From assembly GCF_003667525.1 (NCBI RefSeq), contig NZ_RCUW01000003.1, positions 124,001 to 188,000 on the forward strand: a stretch of DNA of 64,000 nt, read 5' to 3'. Source of the stretch: Mycetocola_B reblochoni (GTDB taxonomy: Bacteria; Actinomycetota; Actinomycetes; Actinomycetales; Microbacteriaceae). Shown here piece by piece: positions 1-8,657 of this stretch. A program made the position numbers and the translations under genes. Position 1 is the first letter of the stretch. Every line of letters begins with the position of its first letter. The notes beneath the pieces were generated by a model that was given only the letters and a program-made list of their open reading frames with translations, was not told where the DNA came from and made no database searches.

Positions 1-38
1 CGTCCGGCGTGCCGCCAGCCCCACCCCTCAACCGTCAC
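1..38 (-). CDS. N-terminus of probable ECF transporter ATP-binding protein (partial)
   Basis: Only the first twelve codons lie in the window, from a GTG at 36-38 running off the left edge. They read MTVEGWGWRHAG, which resembles the start of energy-coupling-factor ATPases of the YkoD type. The gene follows a YkoE-like membrane component by 20 bases on the same strand, the expected order for a thiamine-precursor ECF transporter. The nearest good ribosome-binding sequence (AGGGAGG, 64-70) is rather far upstream, so the exact start is uncertain. The identification rests mainly on context. Confidence 0.5.
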   Translation of the reverse strand, partial: MTVEGWGWRHAG

Positions 39-58
39 CCGTGCGCCGGAGGCCACGA

Positions 59-679
59 CTAGACCTCCCTACGCGCCTCGCGCCCCGCCGCGAAGCTCGA
101 CAGCGCCCCGGTCGCCGCGAGCGCACGCACGAGCAGCCAGCCGAGCACGCCGGCCAGGACCACGCCGGAGGCGACGACGGTTCCCGTGTAGATCAGGTTG
201 AACTCGACGCTCTTGGCGATGTTGCCGGTGAAAAACTCGAACACGATGGCGCCGAGCCCCGCCCCCGCACCCGCGAGGGCGGCGGCGCCGAGACCCCAGG
301 AACGGTACAGCAGCAGCGCGAAGACGAGCTCGGCCCCCAGCCCCTGCACGAGGCCGGAGTACAGCGTCTCGATCCCCCAGACGTTGCCGATGAGCGCGGA
401 CACCGTCGCGGCGACGACCTCGACGAACAGCGCGGCCCCCGGCTTGCGGATCACGAGCGCTCCGATCGTGGCGCCGAGGAACCAGACGCCGGTCGCCATG
501 CCGCCGAGCCCTGGCGTGAGCGCGTCGGCGGCGGTGAACCACACCATTCCGATGCTGTTCCAGATCCAGAAGATGAGTCCGCAGGCGACGCCGAGGACGG
601 CGGCGACGACGATGTCGACGACGCGCCAGCTGTAACGGCTGCGGACGGGTGCGCTCTGCGGCGCGGCTGTGGTGTGCAC
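59..679 (-). CDS. ykoE: YkoE-like ECF transporter substrate-binding membrane component (thiamine/HMP uptake)
   Basis: A 206-residue integral membrane protein with about five to six hydrophobic segments and short loops, matching S components of ECF vitamin importers. Proteins of the YkoE family are thought to bind hydroxymethylpyrimidine or thiamine and work with ATPase and T components encoded nearby. The GTG start at 677-679 has a GGAAGGG ribosome site about eight bases upstream; an in-frame upstream extension would overlap the riboswitch and is rejected. A TPP riboswitch immediately precedes the gene, so the thiamine link is well supported, although the exact ligand is inferred. An ATPase gene starts 20 bases downstream. 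Confidence 0.82.
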   Translation of the reverse strand: MHTTAAPQSAPVRSRYSWRVVDIVVAAVLGVACGLIFWIWNSIGMVWFTAADALTPGLGGMATGVWFLGATIGALVIRKPGAALFVEVVAATVSALIGNVWGIETLYSGLVQGLGAELVFALLLYRSWGLGAAALAGAGAGLGAIVFEFFTGNIAKSVEFNLIYTGTVVASGVVLAGVLGWLLVRALAATGALSSFAAGREARREV

Positions 680-730
680 TGTTCGTGCCCTTCCTGTTGT
701 GGGATAGAGGGCACGGGTATTGAGATGATG

Positions 731-823
731 CTGTCTCCCTGCGCTGGCATGACCCAGATCAGGTTCAGACGGTCGAGGGCTCGAAGCCCTCCTCTCAGTC
801 CGGTTCACCGGACTCCCGTGATG
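731..823 (-). promoter_or_regulatory. TPP (THI-box) riboswitch
   Basis: Read on the minus strand, this stretch contains the hallmark THI-box parts in order: CTGAGAGG, then a variable stem (AGGGCTTCGAGCCCT), then CTGAACCTGATCTGGGTCAT and GCCAGCGCAGGGAGACA. These are the pyrimidine-sensing and pyrophosphate-sensing arms of the thiamine pyrophosphate aptamer. It ends about 50 bases before the YkoE-like start, inside the leader. In this class TPP binding lowers expression of uptake or synthesis genes; whether it acts here on translation or transcription cannot be read directly, since no clear terminator hairpin follows. Confidence 0.95.
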
Positions 824-896
824 TCACGACTATAGCGAAGCGGCGCCGTCACCCGCCATGCGGGTCACGGCGCCGCCCCCGGCACGGACGAGACGA

Positions 897-1241
897 TCAG
901 CGCTTGAGGGCGCGGATGATGCGGGAGAAGGCCTTGCCCGCGACGCACACGAGCGGGATGGCGACCGCGGCGAGGGCGATGATGTTCGGCTCGTAGCGCA
1001 CGCCGCGCTCGTCCGAGACGTACGCACCGAGCGGAACGCTCCAGCTTCCGCCGCCGCCGCCCGAGCCGGAGACCTCCCCGTCGTCCGACTTGGCGCCGTC
1101 GCCCTCGCCCGCGCCGAAGCCGAAGCCGCCGAGCGCGACGGGGATCAGGGTGGTGTCGCCGAGCTCGACGGGGTCGCCGTAGGCGGTGGACACGCCGACC
1201 TTCTGCATGGAGTCGGCCAGGGGAAGAATCAGCTCAGTCAT
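897..1241 (-). CDS. GerW/YtfJ-like protein
   Basis: A 114-residue protein with the layout of the GerW (YtfJ) family: an N-terminal region containing GDPVELGDTTLIPVA, a glycine-rich centre (GFGFGAGEGDG, then a GSGGGGG run near residues 58-64) and a hydrophobic C-terminal helix (about residues 87-104) ending in basic residues. The family was named from spore germination, but its members occur widely in non-sporulating actinobacteria, where the role is unknown. A TACCGT box lies seven bases before the ATG, so the transcript is probably leaderless. It follows dinB on the same strand with a 58-base gap. Confidence 0.75.
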   Translation of the reverse strand: MTELILPLADSMQKVGVSTAYGDPVELGDTTLIPVALGGFGFGAGEGDGAKSDDGEVSGSGGGGGSWSVPLGAYVSDERGVRYEPNIIALAAVAIPLVCVAGKAFSRIIRALKR

Positions 1242-1299
1242 GGGGCCAACGGTAGTCGGCCCCGCCGCCGTTCACCAGGGCGGCGCGAGAACGCGCGGC

Positions 1300-2520
1300 T
1301 CATTCGGCGGAGCGGGGGCGCAGCAGGGAGGCACGGGAGATGGCCGAGGCGCCGAAGCGGCTGCGGAGCTCGTCCATCGTGCTCTCCGTATCGCGCCAGC
1401 TCTCGTCCGGGTTCCAGAGCTGCATTGTCGAGCCGGCGCCGTCGAGCCGTTCCGCCCTGACGCCGAGCAGGCGCACGGGCTGGGAGCTGTCCCAGCACTC
1501 GTCGACGAGCCCCCTGGCGACGTCGGCGATGCGCTGGGCGACGTCGCTCGGCTCGACGAGGACGCGGGAGCGGCTGACGGTGCGGAAGTCGCCGTAGCGC
1601 AGCTTGACCGCGACCCCTCCGGCGGAGAGTCCCGCGGAGCGGAGCCGCGCGGCGACCCTGTCCGCGAGGCCGAGGACGGTTCGTCGGACGACGGCGGGGT
1701 CGGCGACGTCGGAGGCGAAGGTCGTCTCGTGCCCGATGCTCTTCTCCTCCCGGCTCAGCTGGATCGGGCGCGGGTCGATGCCCCGTGCCAGCTCGGAGAG
1801 CTTCTGCGCCGCCGCCGGGCCGACGATCCGGCTGAGCACCTCGACGGGGGCGGCCGCGACGTCGCCGACGGTCCTGATCGCGCGGGACTCCAACTGCTCG
1901 GCCGTGCGCTGGCCGACCCCCCAGAGCCGCCGGATCGGCAGGGGGCGGAGCAGGGCAAGGGTCTCATCGACCGGAACGAGAAGCACCCCGCTCGGCTTGG
2001 CCAGTCCTGAGGCGAGCTTGGCGACGAACTTGGTTCCGGCGGCGCCGACCGAGCAGGGCAGCCCCGTCTCGGATTCGACCGCGGTCTTCACCCGCCGGGC
2101 GATCGTGCCGGGCGTGCCCCACAGTCGCCGTGCGCCGGCGACGTCGAGGAAGGCCTCGTCGATGCTCAGCGGCTCGACCAGCGGGGTGAACTGGCCGAAG
2201 ACGCGCATGACGCGTGCCGACTCCTCCGCATAGCGCTCGTGCCGCGGCGGAATGACGACGGCGGACGGGCACAGCGACAGCGCCCTGGCGACCGGCATCG
2301 CGCTGGAGACCCCGAAACGTCGCGCCTCGTAGCTCGCGCTCGACACCACCGAGCGCCCGGTGTCGTGGCCGATGATCACGGGCCGGCCCCGCAGCTCCGG
2401 CCTGTCGAGCAGCTCGACGTTGACGTAGAACGCATCCATGTCGACGTGCAGGATGTGCGCACCGGGGTCGTCGACGCCGGCGTCGCTGACCTGGCGGGAT
2501 CGACCGTCCTGATGTGACAC
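1300..2520 (-). CDS. dinB: DNA polymerase IV (Y-family)
   Basis: A 406-residue translesion polymerase of normal length. The catalytic acidic residues are visible: HVDMDAF (D27) and SIDEAFLDV (D121, E122), with SYEARRFGV near residue 64. The C-terminal half carries the helix-hairpin-helix region (RRLWGVGQRTAEQL) and little-finger domain. The GTG at 2518-2520 is chosen because a -10-like GACAAT sits six bases upstream, suggesting a leaderless start; a longer frame to 2574 adds a basic, poorly conserved leader. The protein copies damaged templates without proofreading. There is no C-terminal QLxLF-like clamp motif that I can see. Confidence 0.92.
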   Translation of the reverse strand: MSHQDGRSRQVSDAGVDDPGAHILHVDMDAFYVNVELLDRPELRGRPVIIGHDTGRSVVSSASYEARRFGVSSAMPVARALSLCPSAVVIPPRHERYAEESARVMRVFGQFTPLVEPLSIDEAFLDVAGARRLWGTPGTIARRVKTAVESETGLPCSVGAAGTKFVAKLASGLAKPSGVLLVPVDETLALLRPLPIRRLWGVGQRTAEQLESRAIRTVGDVAAAPVEVLSRIVGPAAAQKLSELARGIDPRPIQLSREEKSIGHETTFASDVADPAVVRRTVLGLADRVAARLRSAGLSAGGVAVKLRYGDFRTVSRSRVLVEPSDVAQRIADVARGLVDECWDSSQPVRLLGVRAERLDGAGSTMQLWNPDESWRDTESTMDELRSRFGASAISRASLLRPRSAE

Positions 2521-2638
2521 TCTCCCATTGTCCACGCCGCCACCGACATCGCGCCTCACGGGAATGCGGGGCACCTCCGGGCGTTGAGTTCAGGACCGGC
2601 CGGCACGGGCCCGGCACCCCCGCACGGAAGGACCCCGA

Positions 2639-3235
2639 ATGGACCACGACTGGATCACGCTGCACCGCCAGGCCGCCGTGCACCTGGACGCCCTGATCGG
2701 CTCCGTCCTCGACTGGAGCGCACCCACGCCCGACGAGGGCTGGAACGTCGCGGAGCTCGTGTCCCACGTCGTCGCCTCCGAGACGGCGCTGCCGCCGACC
2801 CTCGCCGGGCACAGGGCAAGCGAGCGCAAACGGCGCGCGACGACCGGCGACCCCGCGCCCGCCACGGACGGGCCCGCCGGGGCGGACCTCGCCGCACGCT
2901 GGCGGAACGCCGTCGCCGACGCCGAGGCGGCCATCGCTCGCACGCCCCCGACGGCCCTCGTCGACACGGGGAGGGGACGGGTGCCGATGTCCGAGTACCT
3001 CGGCGGGCAGGTCATCGAGCTCACCGTGCACGGCTGGGACCTGGCCAGGGCCATCGGGGCGGACGAGACGATCGCCCCGGAGCTCGTCGAGGCCGTCCGG
3101 GATCAGCTCGCGCCACTCGGCGAGACCCTCGAGGCGTCGGGCCTGTTCGCGGCCGCCGTTCCGCTCGGCGAGGACGCGGGCATGCAGGACCGGATCCTGG
3201 CGCTGACGGGACGGGACCCCCGACCACTGCGGTGA
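2639..3235 (+). CDS. TIGR03086-like DinB-fold metal-binding protein
   Basis: A 198-residue protein of the DinB/YfiT four-helix superfamily, in the actinobacterial subgroup related to mycothiol-dependent enzymes. Typical features are GWNVAELVSHVVASE (H43) and ELTVHGWDLARAIG (H131, D134), the residues expected to bind a metal. Some relatives use mycothiol as co-substrate, so a thiol-dependent detoxification role is possible but is inference. The ATG at 2639 has GGAAGGA five bases upstream. It is transcribed away from dinB and ends before a strong shared terminator. It is unrelated to DNA polymerase IV despite the confusing family name. Confidence 0.75.
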   Translation: MDHDWITLHRQAAVHLDALIGSVLDWSAPTPDEGWNVAELVSHVVASETALPPTLAGHRASERKRRATTGDPAPATDGPAGADLAARWRNAVADAEAAIARTPPTALVDTGRGRVPMSEYLGGQVIELTVHGWDLARAIGADETIAPELVEAVRDQLAPLGETLEASGLFAAAVPLGEDAGMQDRILALTGRDPRPLR

Positions 3236-3305
3236 GCTCGGGCCGGGCCGGCCGGACCGGCGCTCCGCGACCACGGGGACGCCGTCAGGGCGCACCCCAC
3301 CAACG

Positions 3306-3344
3306 ACGCAGGCCGCCCACCCTCGACGGGTGGGCGGCCTGCGT
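3306..3344. terminator. Bidirectional hairpin terminator
   Basis: A perfect 17-base-pair inverted repeat (arms 3306-3322 and 3328-3344) with a five-base loop lies between the converging ends of the DinB-fold gene and gatB. There is no U-run on either side, which is common in such GC-rich genomes. Position and stem strength support a role in ending both transcripts. Confidence 0.85.
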
Positions 3345-3379
3345 GCGGTGTCGGCCGGCTCCCCGCCGACAGCCGTCGA

Positions 3380-4891
3380 TCACTCGGCGGCCGCGCGCTC
3401 CAGCACGAGCTCACGGACACGGGCAGCGTCGGCCTGGCCGCGCATCGCCTTCATCACGGATCCGATGATGGCTCCGGCCGCCTGGACCTTGCCGTCGCGG
3501 ATCTTGGCGAGCACGTCCGGCTGCGCCGCGAGCGCCTCGTCGACCGCGGCGATGAGCGCCCCGTCGTCGGAGACCACGGCGAGCCCCCTGGCGTCGACGA
3601 CCTCCTGGGCGGTCCCCTCACCCGCGATGACGCCCTCGAGGACCTGTCGGGCCAGCTTGTCGGTGAGGGTTCCCGCCTCGACGAGCGCGGCGATCTCCGC
3701 GACCCGCTCCGGCTGGATGACCTCGGTGACCTCGGTGACCTCGACGCCGTCGGCGTTCGCCCTGCGGCTGATCTCGCCCGTCCACCACTTGCGCGCCGCC
3801 GCGGGGCTCGAGCCCGCCGCGATGGTCGCCTCGACGACGTCGACGAGACCACCGTTGGCGACGTCCTGGAACTCCAGGTCGGTGAAGCCCCAGTCCGCCT
3901 TCAGCCGGCGGCGGCGCGCCAGCGGCTGCTCGGGCAGCTCGCTCCGCAACTGCTCGACCAGCTCGGCCGACGGCACGACGGGCAGCAGGTCCGGCTCGGG
4001 GAAGTAGCGGTAGTCGTCCGCATCCGACTTCGGCCTGCCGGAGGAGGTCACCCCTGTGTCCTCGTGCCAGTGCCTCGTCTCCTGCGTGATGGTCCCCCCC
4101 TCGGCGAGGATCGCGGCCTGGCGCTGGATCTCGTACCGCACGGCGCGCTCGACCGAGCGGAGCGAGTTGACGTTCTTGGTCTCCGTGCGGGTGCCGAGCT
4201 TCTCCTGACCGCGCGGGCGGAGCGAGACGTTGGCGTCGCAGCGGAGGTTGCCACGCTCCATCTTCGCCTCGGAGATGCCGAGCGAGAGCACGATGTCCCT
4301 GATCGCGCCGACGTAGGCGCGGCCGACCTCCGGCGCGAGGGCCTCGGTGCCGAAGATCGGGTGGGTGACGATCTCCACCAGCGGCACGCCGGCCCTGTTG
4401 TAGTCGACGAGAGAGGAGCTGGCGCCCTGGATCCGGCCGCCCGACCCGCCGAGGTGGGTGAGCTTGCCCGCGTCCTCCTCCATGTGCGCGCGCTCGATCG
4501 GGATCGTGCGCAGCGAGCCGTCCGGCAGCTCGATCTCGACGCTGCCCTCGAAGGCGATCGGCTCGTCGTACTGCGAGATCTGGTAGTTCTTCGGGTTGTC
4601 GGGGTAGAAGTAGTTCTTCCGCGCGAAGCGGCTCGACGCGGCGATCTGGCAGCCGAGCGCGAGCCCGAGGCTGATCGAGTAGCGCACGGCCTGCTCGTTC
4701 ACCACCGGCAGCGAGCCCGGCAGCCCCAGGCACACCGGGGTGACGTTCGTGTTCGGCTCCGAGCCGAAGACGTTCGGTGCGTGCGAGAACATCTTCGTCT
4801 TCGTCCCCAGCTCGACGTGCACCTCGAACCCGAGCACCGGCTCGAACAGCTCGAGGGCCGCGTCGTAGTCCATCAGCTTGTCCGCGGCCAT
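3380..4891 (-). CDS. gatB: Asp/Glu-tRNA amidotransferase subunit B
   Basis: A full-length 503-residue GatB. It recognises mischarged Glu-tRNA(Gln) or Asp-tRNA(Asn), activates the acyl group with ATP and receives ammonia from GatA. The N-terminal kinase-like domain shows GFEVHVEL, LGLPGSLPVVN and the RKNYFYPDNPKNYQISQ signature; the C-terminal 150 residues form the tRNA-binding YqeY-like tail (DKLARQVLEG, AAGAIIGSVMKAM). Its ATG overlaps the gatA stop by one base (TGATG), so translation is coupled. It is the last gene of gatC-gatA-gatB and ends at the hairpin at 3306-3344. Confidence 0.97.
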   Translation of the reverse strand: MAADKLMDYDAALELFEPVLGFEVHVELGTKTKMFSHAPNVFGSEPNTNVTPVCLGLPGSLPVVNEQAVRYSISLGLALGCQIAASSRFARKNYFYPDNPKNYQISQYDEPIAFEGSVEIELPDGSLRTIPIERAHMEEDAGKLTHLGGSGGRIQGASSSLVDYNRAGVPLVEIVTHPIFGTEALAPEVGRAYVGAIRDIVLSLGISEAKMERGNLRCDANVSLRPRGQEKLGTRTETKNVNSLRSVERAVRYEIQRQAAILAEGGTITQETRHWHEDTGVTSSGRPKSDADDYRYFPEPDLLPVVPSAELVEQLRSELPEQPLARRRRLKADWGFTDLEFQDVANGGLVDVVEATIAAGSSPAAARKWWTGEISRRANADGVEVTEVTEVIQPERVAEIAALVEAGTLTDKLARQVLEGVIAGEGTAQEVVDARGLAVVSDDGALIAAVDEALAAQPDVLAKIRDGKVQAAGAIIGSVMKAMRGQADAARVRELVLERAAAE

Positions 4892-6402
4892 CAGCGTGCT
4901 CCTCCCAGCGCGGGCGCCCGCGAGATGAGCGTGCCCCCCAGTGCGTTCTCGACCAGCGCCTCGACCGCGGCGCCGACCCGGTACAGTCTGTCGTCCCGGT
5001 AGGCCGGGGCCATGATCTGCAGCCCGACGGGCAGCGAGTCCTCGGGTGCGAGCCCGATCGGAACGCTGATGCCGGGAATGCCCGCGAGGTTCGCGGGGAT
5101 CGTCGTCACGTCGTTCAGGTACATCGCCAGCGGGTCGTTCACCCGCTCGCCGAGCGGGAACGCCGTGGTCGGAGCCGTCGGGCTGACCAGGACATCAACC
5201 TGGGCGAACGCGGCCGAGAAGTCCCGCTGGATCAGCGTGCGGACCTTCTGAGCGCTGCCGTAGTACGCGGCGTAGTAGCCGGAGCTGAGCGCGTAGGTGC
5301 CCAGGATGATGCGACGCTTGACCTCGGGGCCGAAGCCGGCCTCGCGCGTGGCCGACATCATCTGCTCGCTCGTGGCGCCCGCCGGCTCGACGCGGAGGCC
5401 GAAGCGCACCGAGTCGAACTTCGCCAGGTTGCTTGACGCCTCGGCGGGGAGGATCAGGTAGTACGCCGCGACCGCGTACTCGAAGTGCGGGGCGTCGACC
5501 TCGACGACCTCGGCACCCGCCGCCTGGAGCATCTCGACCGTCTCGGTGAAACGCTGCCGCACACCGGCCTGGAAGCCCTCGCCGCCGAGCTGGCGGACGA
5601 TGCCGACACGCAGGCCGTCGAGCACGTCGCCCCGTGCCCCCTCGCGCGCGGCCTCGGCCATCGACGGCCACTGGGTGGTCAACGACGTCGAGTCGAAGCG
5701 GTCGTGCCCCTGGACGATGTCCTGGAGGAGACCGGCGTCGAGCACCGTCCGGCTCACCGGGCCCACCTGGTCGAGGGACGACGCCAGCGCGATCGAGCCG
5801 TAGCGGCTGACCGCACCGTACGTCGGCTTGACGCCGACGGTGCCCGTCACGTGCGCGGGCTGTCGGATCGAGCCCCCCGTGTCGGAGCCGAGGGCGAGAG
5901 GCGCCTCGAACGCGGCGACCGCCGCCGCCGAGCCGCCGCCCGAGCCACCGGGGATCCGGCTGAGGTCCCAGGGGTTGCGCGTCGGGCCGAAGGCCGAGTG
6001 CTCCGTCGAGGAGCCCATGGCGAACTCGTCCATGTTGGTCTTGCCCAGCGGCACCAGGCCGGCCGCCCGCGACCGTGCGACGACGGTGGCGTCGTAGGGC
6101 GACATGTAGCCCTCCAGGATCCGGCTGCCCGAGGTCGAGGGCATGTCCGTCGTCACCAGGACGTCCTTGATCGCGAGCGGGACCCCGGCCAGCGGACCCA
6201 GCTCCTCGCCCGCCGCCCGGCGGTCGTCGATGGACCGGGCGACCTCGAGGGCGTGGTCCGAGACGTGGAGGAACGCGTTGACGTCGCCGTCGACCGCCGC
6301 GATGCGGTCCAGGTGAGCGCTCGTCGCCTCCACCGAGGAGACCTCGCCCGCGCCCAGACGCTCCGCCAGCTGCGCGGCGGTCAGGCCGACGATGCCGCTC
6401 AC
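4891..6402 (-). CDS. gatA: Asp/Glu-tRNA amidotransferase subunit A (glutaminase)
   Basis: A 503-residue amidase-signature enzyme that hydrolyses glutamine and channels ammonia to GatB. The Ser-cis-Ser-Lys triad falls at K79 (PLAIKD), S154 (PGGSGGGSAAAV) and S178 (SDTGGSIRQPA), the positions known for the family. The residue after S154 is glycine where many homologues have serine, a conservative variation. The GTG start overlaps the gatC stop by four bases (GTGA), and the gene overlaps gatB by one base, giving a tight three-gene operon. Confidence 0.97.
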   Translation of the reverse strand: MSGIVGLTAAQLAERLGAGEVSSVEATSAHLDRIAAVDGDVNAFLHVSDHALEVARSIDDRRAAGEELGPLAGVPLAIKDVLVTTDMPSTSGSRILEGYMSPYDATVVARSRAAGLVPLGKTNMDEFAMGSSTEHSAFGPTRNPWDLSRIPGGSGGGSAAAVAAFEAPLALGSDTGGSIRQPAHVTGTVGVKPTYGAVSRYGSIALASSLDQVGPVSRTVLDAGLLQDIVQGHDRFDSTSLTTQWPSMAEAAREGARGDVLDGLRVGIVRQLGGEGFQAGVRQRFTETVEMLQAAGAEVVEVDAPHFEYAVAAYYLILPAEASSNLAKFDSVRFGLRVEPAGATSEQMMSATREAGFGPEVKRRIILGTYALSSGYYAAYYGSAQKVRTLIQRDFSAAFAQVDVLVSPTAPTTAFPLGERVNDPLAMYLNDVTTIPANLAGIPGISVPIGLAPEDSLPVGLQIMAPAYRDDRLYRVGAAVEALVENALGGTLISRAPALGGAR

Positions 6403-6698
6403 TGCTCTCCCCCCAGGATGGCGGGGACACGGAACCGGCCGTCCGCGCTGTCGGGCGCGTTGCTCAGCGCCTGCTCCTGCGTCAGGGTCTCGCCGACCTC
6501 GTCGGGTCGGGAGACGTTCTGCAGCGGGATCGGGTGGCTCGTCGCGACGACGTCGTCGGTGGCCACCTCCTGCACCTTGGCGATGGACTCGACGATCTGG
6601 CCGAGTTCGCTCGTCAGCGAGGTGACCTCCTCGTCGTGCAGGTCGATCCGGGACAGGGACGCGAGGTGGCGCACCAGCTCCGGCGTGATGTCAGACAT
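6399..6698 (-). CDS. gatC: Asp/Glu-tRNA amidotransferase subunit C
   Basis: A 99-residue GatC, the small subunit that wraps around GatA and stabilises its contact with GatB. The sequence begins with the typical SDITPELVRHLASLSRIDL and ends with the conserved RFRVPAILGGEQ. The ATG has a GGAG ribosome site and a -10-like TAGAAT at 6732-6737, so this is the first gene of the gat operon and has a short leader of about 28 bases, unlike many leaderless genes nearby. Confidence 0.95.
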   Translation of the reverse strand: MSDITPELVRHLASLSRIDLHDEEVTSLTSELGQIVESIAKVQEVATDDVVATSHPIPLQNVSRPDEVGETLTQEQALSNAPDSADGRFRVPAILGGEQ

Positions 6699-6803
6699 AT
6701 CACTCCAGTGGGTCGTTAGCGGGATGCGACCATTCTACGGCCCGGCCGCCCGCCGACGGCGCGGGTCGCCTGCGCCCCGACGGGCCGCACCTAGACTGTC
6801 GCC

Positions 6804-8507
6804 GTGACTGAAAACCCGAGCCCCTCGCCAGCCGACTGTCCCTGGCTCGCCAGCTACGCCGACCGCGTTCCGCTCGAGCTCGGCCCCGTGACCGGCTCCC
6901 TGCTCACCATCGTCCAGAACACGGCGGCGGCGCACCCCGAGTCCGTCGCGCTCGACTTCTTCGGCAGGGAGACCCGCTACCGGGAGCTGACCGAGCAGAT
7001 CGACCGTGCGGCCGAGGGGCTGCGCCGGCTCGGCGTCACGGCGGGGGACGTCGTCGCGATCGTGCTGCCCAACTGCCCGCAGCACATCGTCGCCTTCTAC
7101 GCGGTGCTCCGCCTGGGCGCCGTCGTCGTCGAGCACAACCCGCTGTACACGCCGCGGGAGCTCCGTCACCAGTTCGAGGACCACGGAGCCACCGTCGCGA
7201 TCGTGTGGAACAACGTCGTCTCGACGGTGCAGGAGTTCCCCTCCGACCTCGCCGTCGAGCACCTCGTCTCCGTCGACCTCGTCCCCGCCCTGCCGCTGCG
7301 CATGCGCGCCGCCCTCCGCCTGCCTGTCCGCCGGGCCCGCGAGGGGCGCGCCGCGCTCACCACGCCCGTGTCCGGCACGCTGACGTGGGAGCGCCTGCTG
7401 TCGTCGGGGGCCATCGACCCCGCGCACCCGCTCCCCTCCCGCGACGACGTCGCCGTTCTGCAGTACACCTCGGGGACGACGGGTGCCCCCAAGGGCGCGA
7501 TCCTCACGCACGCCAACCTGCTGGCCAACGCGGACCAGGCCCAGGCCTGGGTCCCCGACATCTCCCGCGGCGACTGCGTCGTCTACGCCGTGCTGCCGAT
7601 GTTCCACGCCTACGGGCTGACGCTGTGCCTGACCTTCGCCATGAGCATGGGTGCGCGCCTGGTGCTGTTCCCCAAGTTCGACCCCGAGCTGGTCCTCACC
7701 GCGATCCGGTCCCACCCGCCGACGTTCCTGCCGCTCGTGCCTCCCATCGCCGAACGGCTGCTCGCCGCCGCCACGGAGAAGCACGTGTCGCTCGCCGACA
7801 TCGAGATCGCCATCTCCGGTGCCATGCCACTGCGAGAGAGCCTGGTCACGCCGTGGGAGGAGGCGACGGGCGGCTACCTCGTCGAGGGCTACGGCCTGAG
7901 CGAGTGCTCCCCCGTCCTCATGGCCAACCCGGTCGCTCCGAACCGCAGGGCCGGGACCGTCGGCCTGCCTCTGCCCGGGACCGATCTGCGCATCGCCGTC
8001 CCCGAGTCCCCCGAGCGGGTGCTCCCGCTCGGCGAGGAGGGCGAGCTGCAGGCGAGGGGCCCGCAGGTGTTCTCCGGCTACGTCGGCCACCCGGACGAGA
8101 CCGCGGCGGCGTTCACCGCCGACGGCTGGTTCCGTACCGGCGACATCGCCCGCATCCTCGACGGCGGCTTCGTGACGATCGTCGACCGCATCAAGGAGCT
8201 CATCATCACCGGCGGCTTCAACGTTGCCCCGAGCGAGGTCGAGGACGTGCTGAGGTCCCACCCGTCGGTCGACAACGCGGCCGTCGTCGGGCTGCCGAGC
8301 GAGCACTCCGGCGAGGACGTCGTCGCCGCCGTCGTCGCCGCCCCCGGTGCGGTCGTCGACGGCGAGGAGCTGCGCGCCTACGTCAGGGAACGCCTCACCC
8401 CCTACAAGGTGCCCCGGCGCGTCGTCGTGGTCGACGAGCTCCCGTTGTCGCTGATCGGCAAGGTGCTCCGGCGCCGCGTCAGGGAGCAGCTGCTCGAGCG
8501 CTCGTGA
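6804..8507 (+). CDS. Long-chain-fatty-acid-CoA ligase family AMP-binding enzyme
   Basis: A 567-residue acyl-activating enzyme. The core motifs are present: YTSGTTGAPKG (about residues 220-230), VEGYGLSECSPV, GWFRTGDIARILDGG with DRIKELIITGGFNVAPSE (about 440-475) and the C-terminal LIGKVLRR with its catalytic lysine near 553. It should form an acyl-adenylate and then an acyl-CoA; motif spacing fits medium or long-chain fatty acids, but the substrate is not proven. The GTG start lies six bases after TAGACT (6792-6797), predicting a leaderless mRNA. It diverges from gatC. Confidence 0.88.
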   Translation: MTENPSPSPADCPWLASYADRVPLELGPVTGSLLTIVQNTAAAHPESVALDFFGRETRYRELTEQIDRAAEGLRRLGVTAGDVVAIVLPNCPQHIVAFYAVLRLGAVVVEHNPLYTPRELRHQFEDHGATVAIVWNNVVSTVQEFPSDLAVEHLVSVDLVPALPLRMRAALRLPVRRAREGRAALTTPVSGTLTWERLLSSGAIDPAHPLPSRDDVAVLQYTSGTTGAPKGAILTHANLLANADQAQAWVPDISRGDCVVYAVLPMFHAYGLTLCLTFAMSMGARLVLFPKFDPELVLTAIRSHPPTFLPLVPPIAERLLAAATEKHVSLADIEIAISGAMPLRESLVTPWEEATGGYLVEGYGLSECSPVLMANPVAPNRRAGTVGLPLPGTDLRIAVPESPERVLPLGEEGELQARGPQVFSGYVGHPDETAAAFTADGWFRTGDIARILDGGFVTIVDRIKELIITGGFNVAPSEVEDVLRSHPSVDNAAVVGLPSEHSGEDVVAAVVAAPGAVVDGEELRAYVRERLTPYKVPRRVVVVDELPLSLIGKVLRRRVREQLLERS

Positions 8508-8657
8508 CGCGGGGAACCGCCCGCCGGCGAGTGGCCGGACGACGCCGACGGCCCTGATCGCGACGGCGGTGACCGTTGCGGTCCTCAGCGCGCAGGTCCT
8601 GACCGCGACGACCGGACGCCGCGCGCGGTGGCCGGGCGGACGACACCGACCGCTCGG

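Noticed and set aside
1964..3295. Minus-strand open frame of 443 codons spanning the dinB start and the DinB-fold gene
   Set aside because: Overlaps two recognised genes, is extremely arginine-rich and has no homology-like segment.
8508..8657. Possible terminator between the acyl-CoA ligase and ligA ends
   Set aside because: The genes converge, but no stem of useful length is visible in the 150 bases between them.
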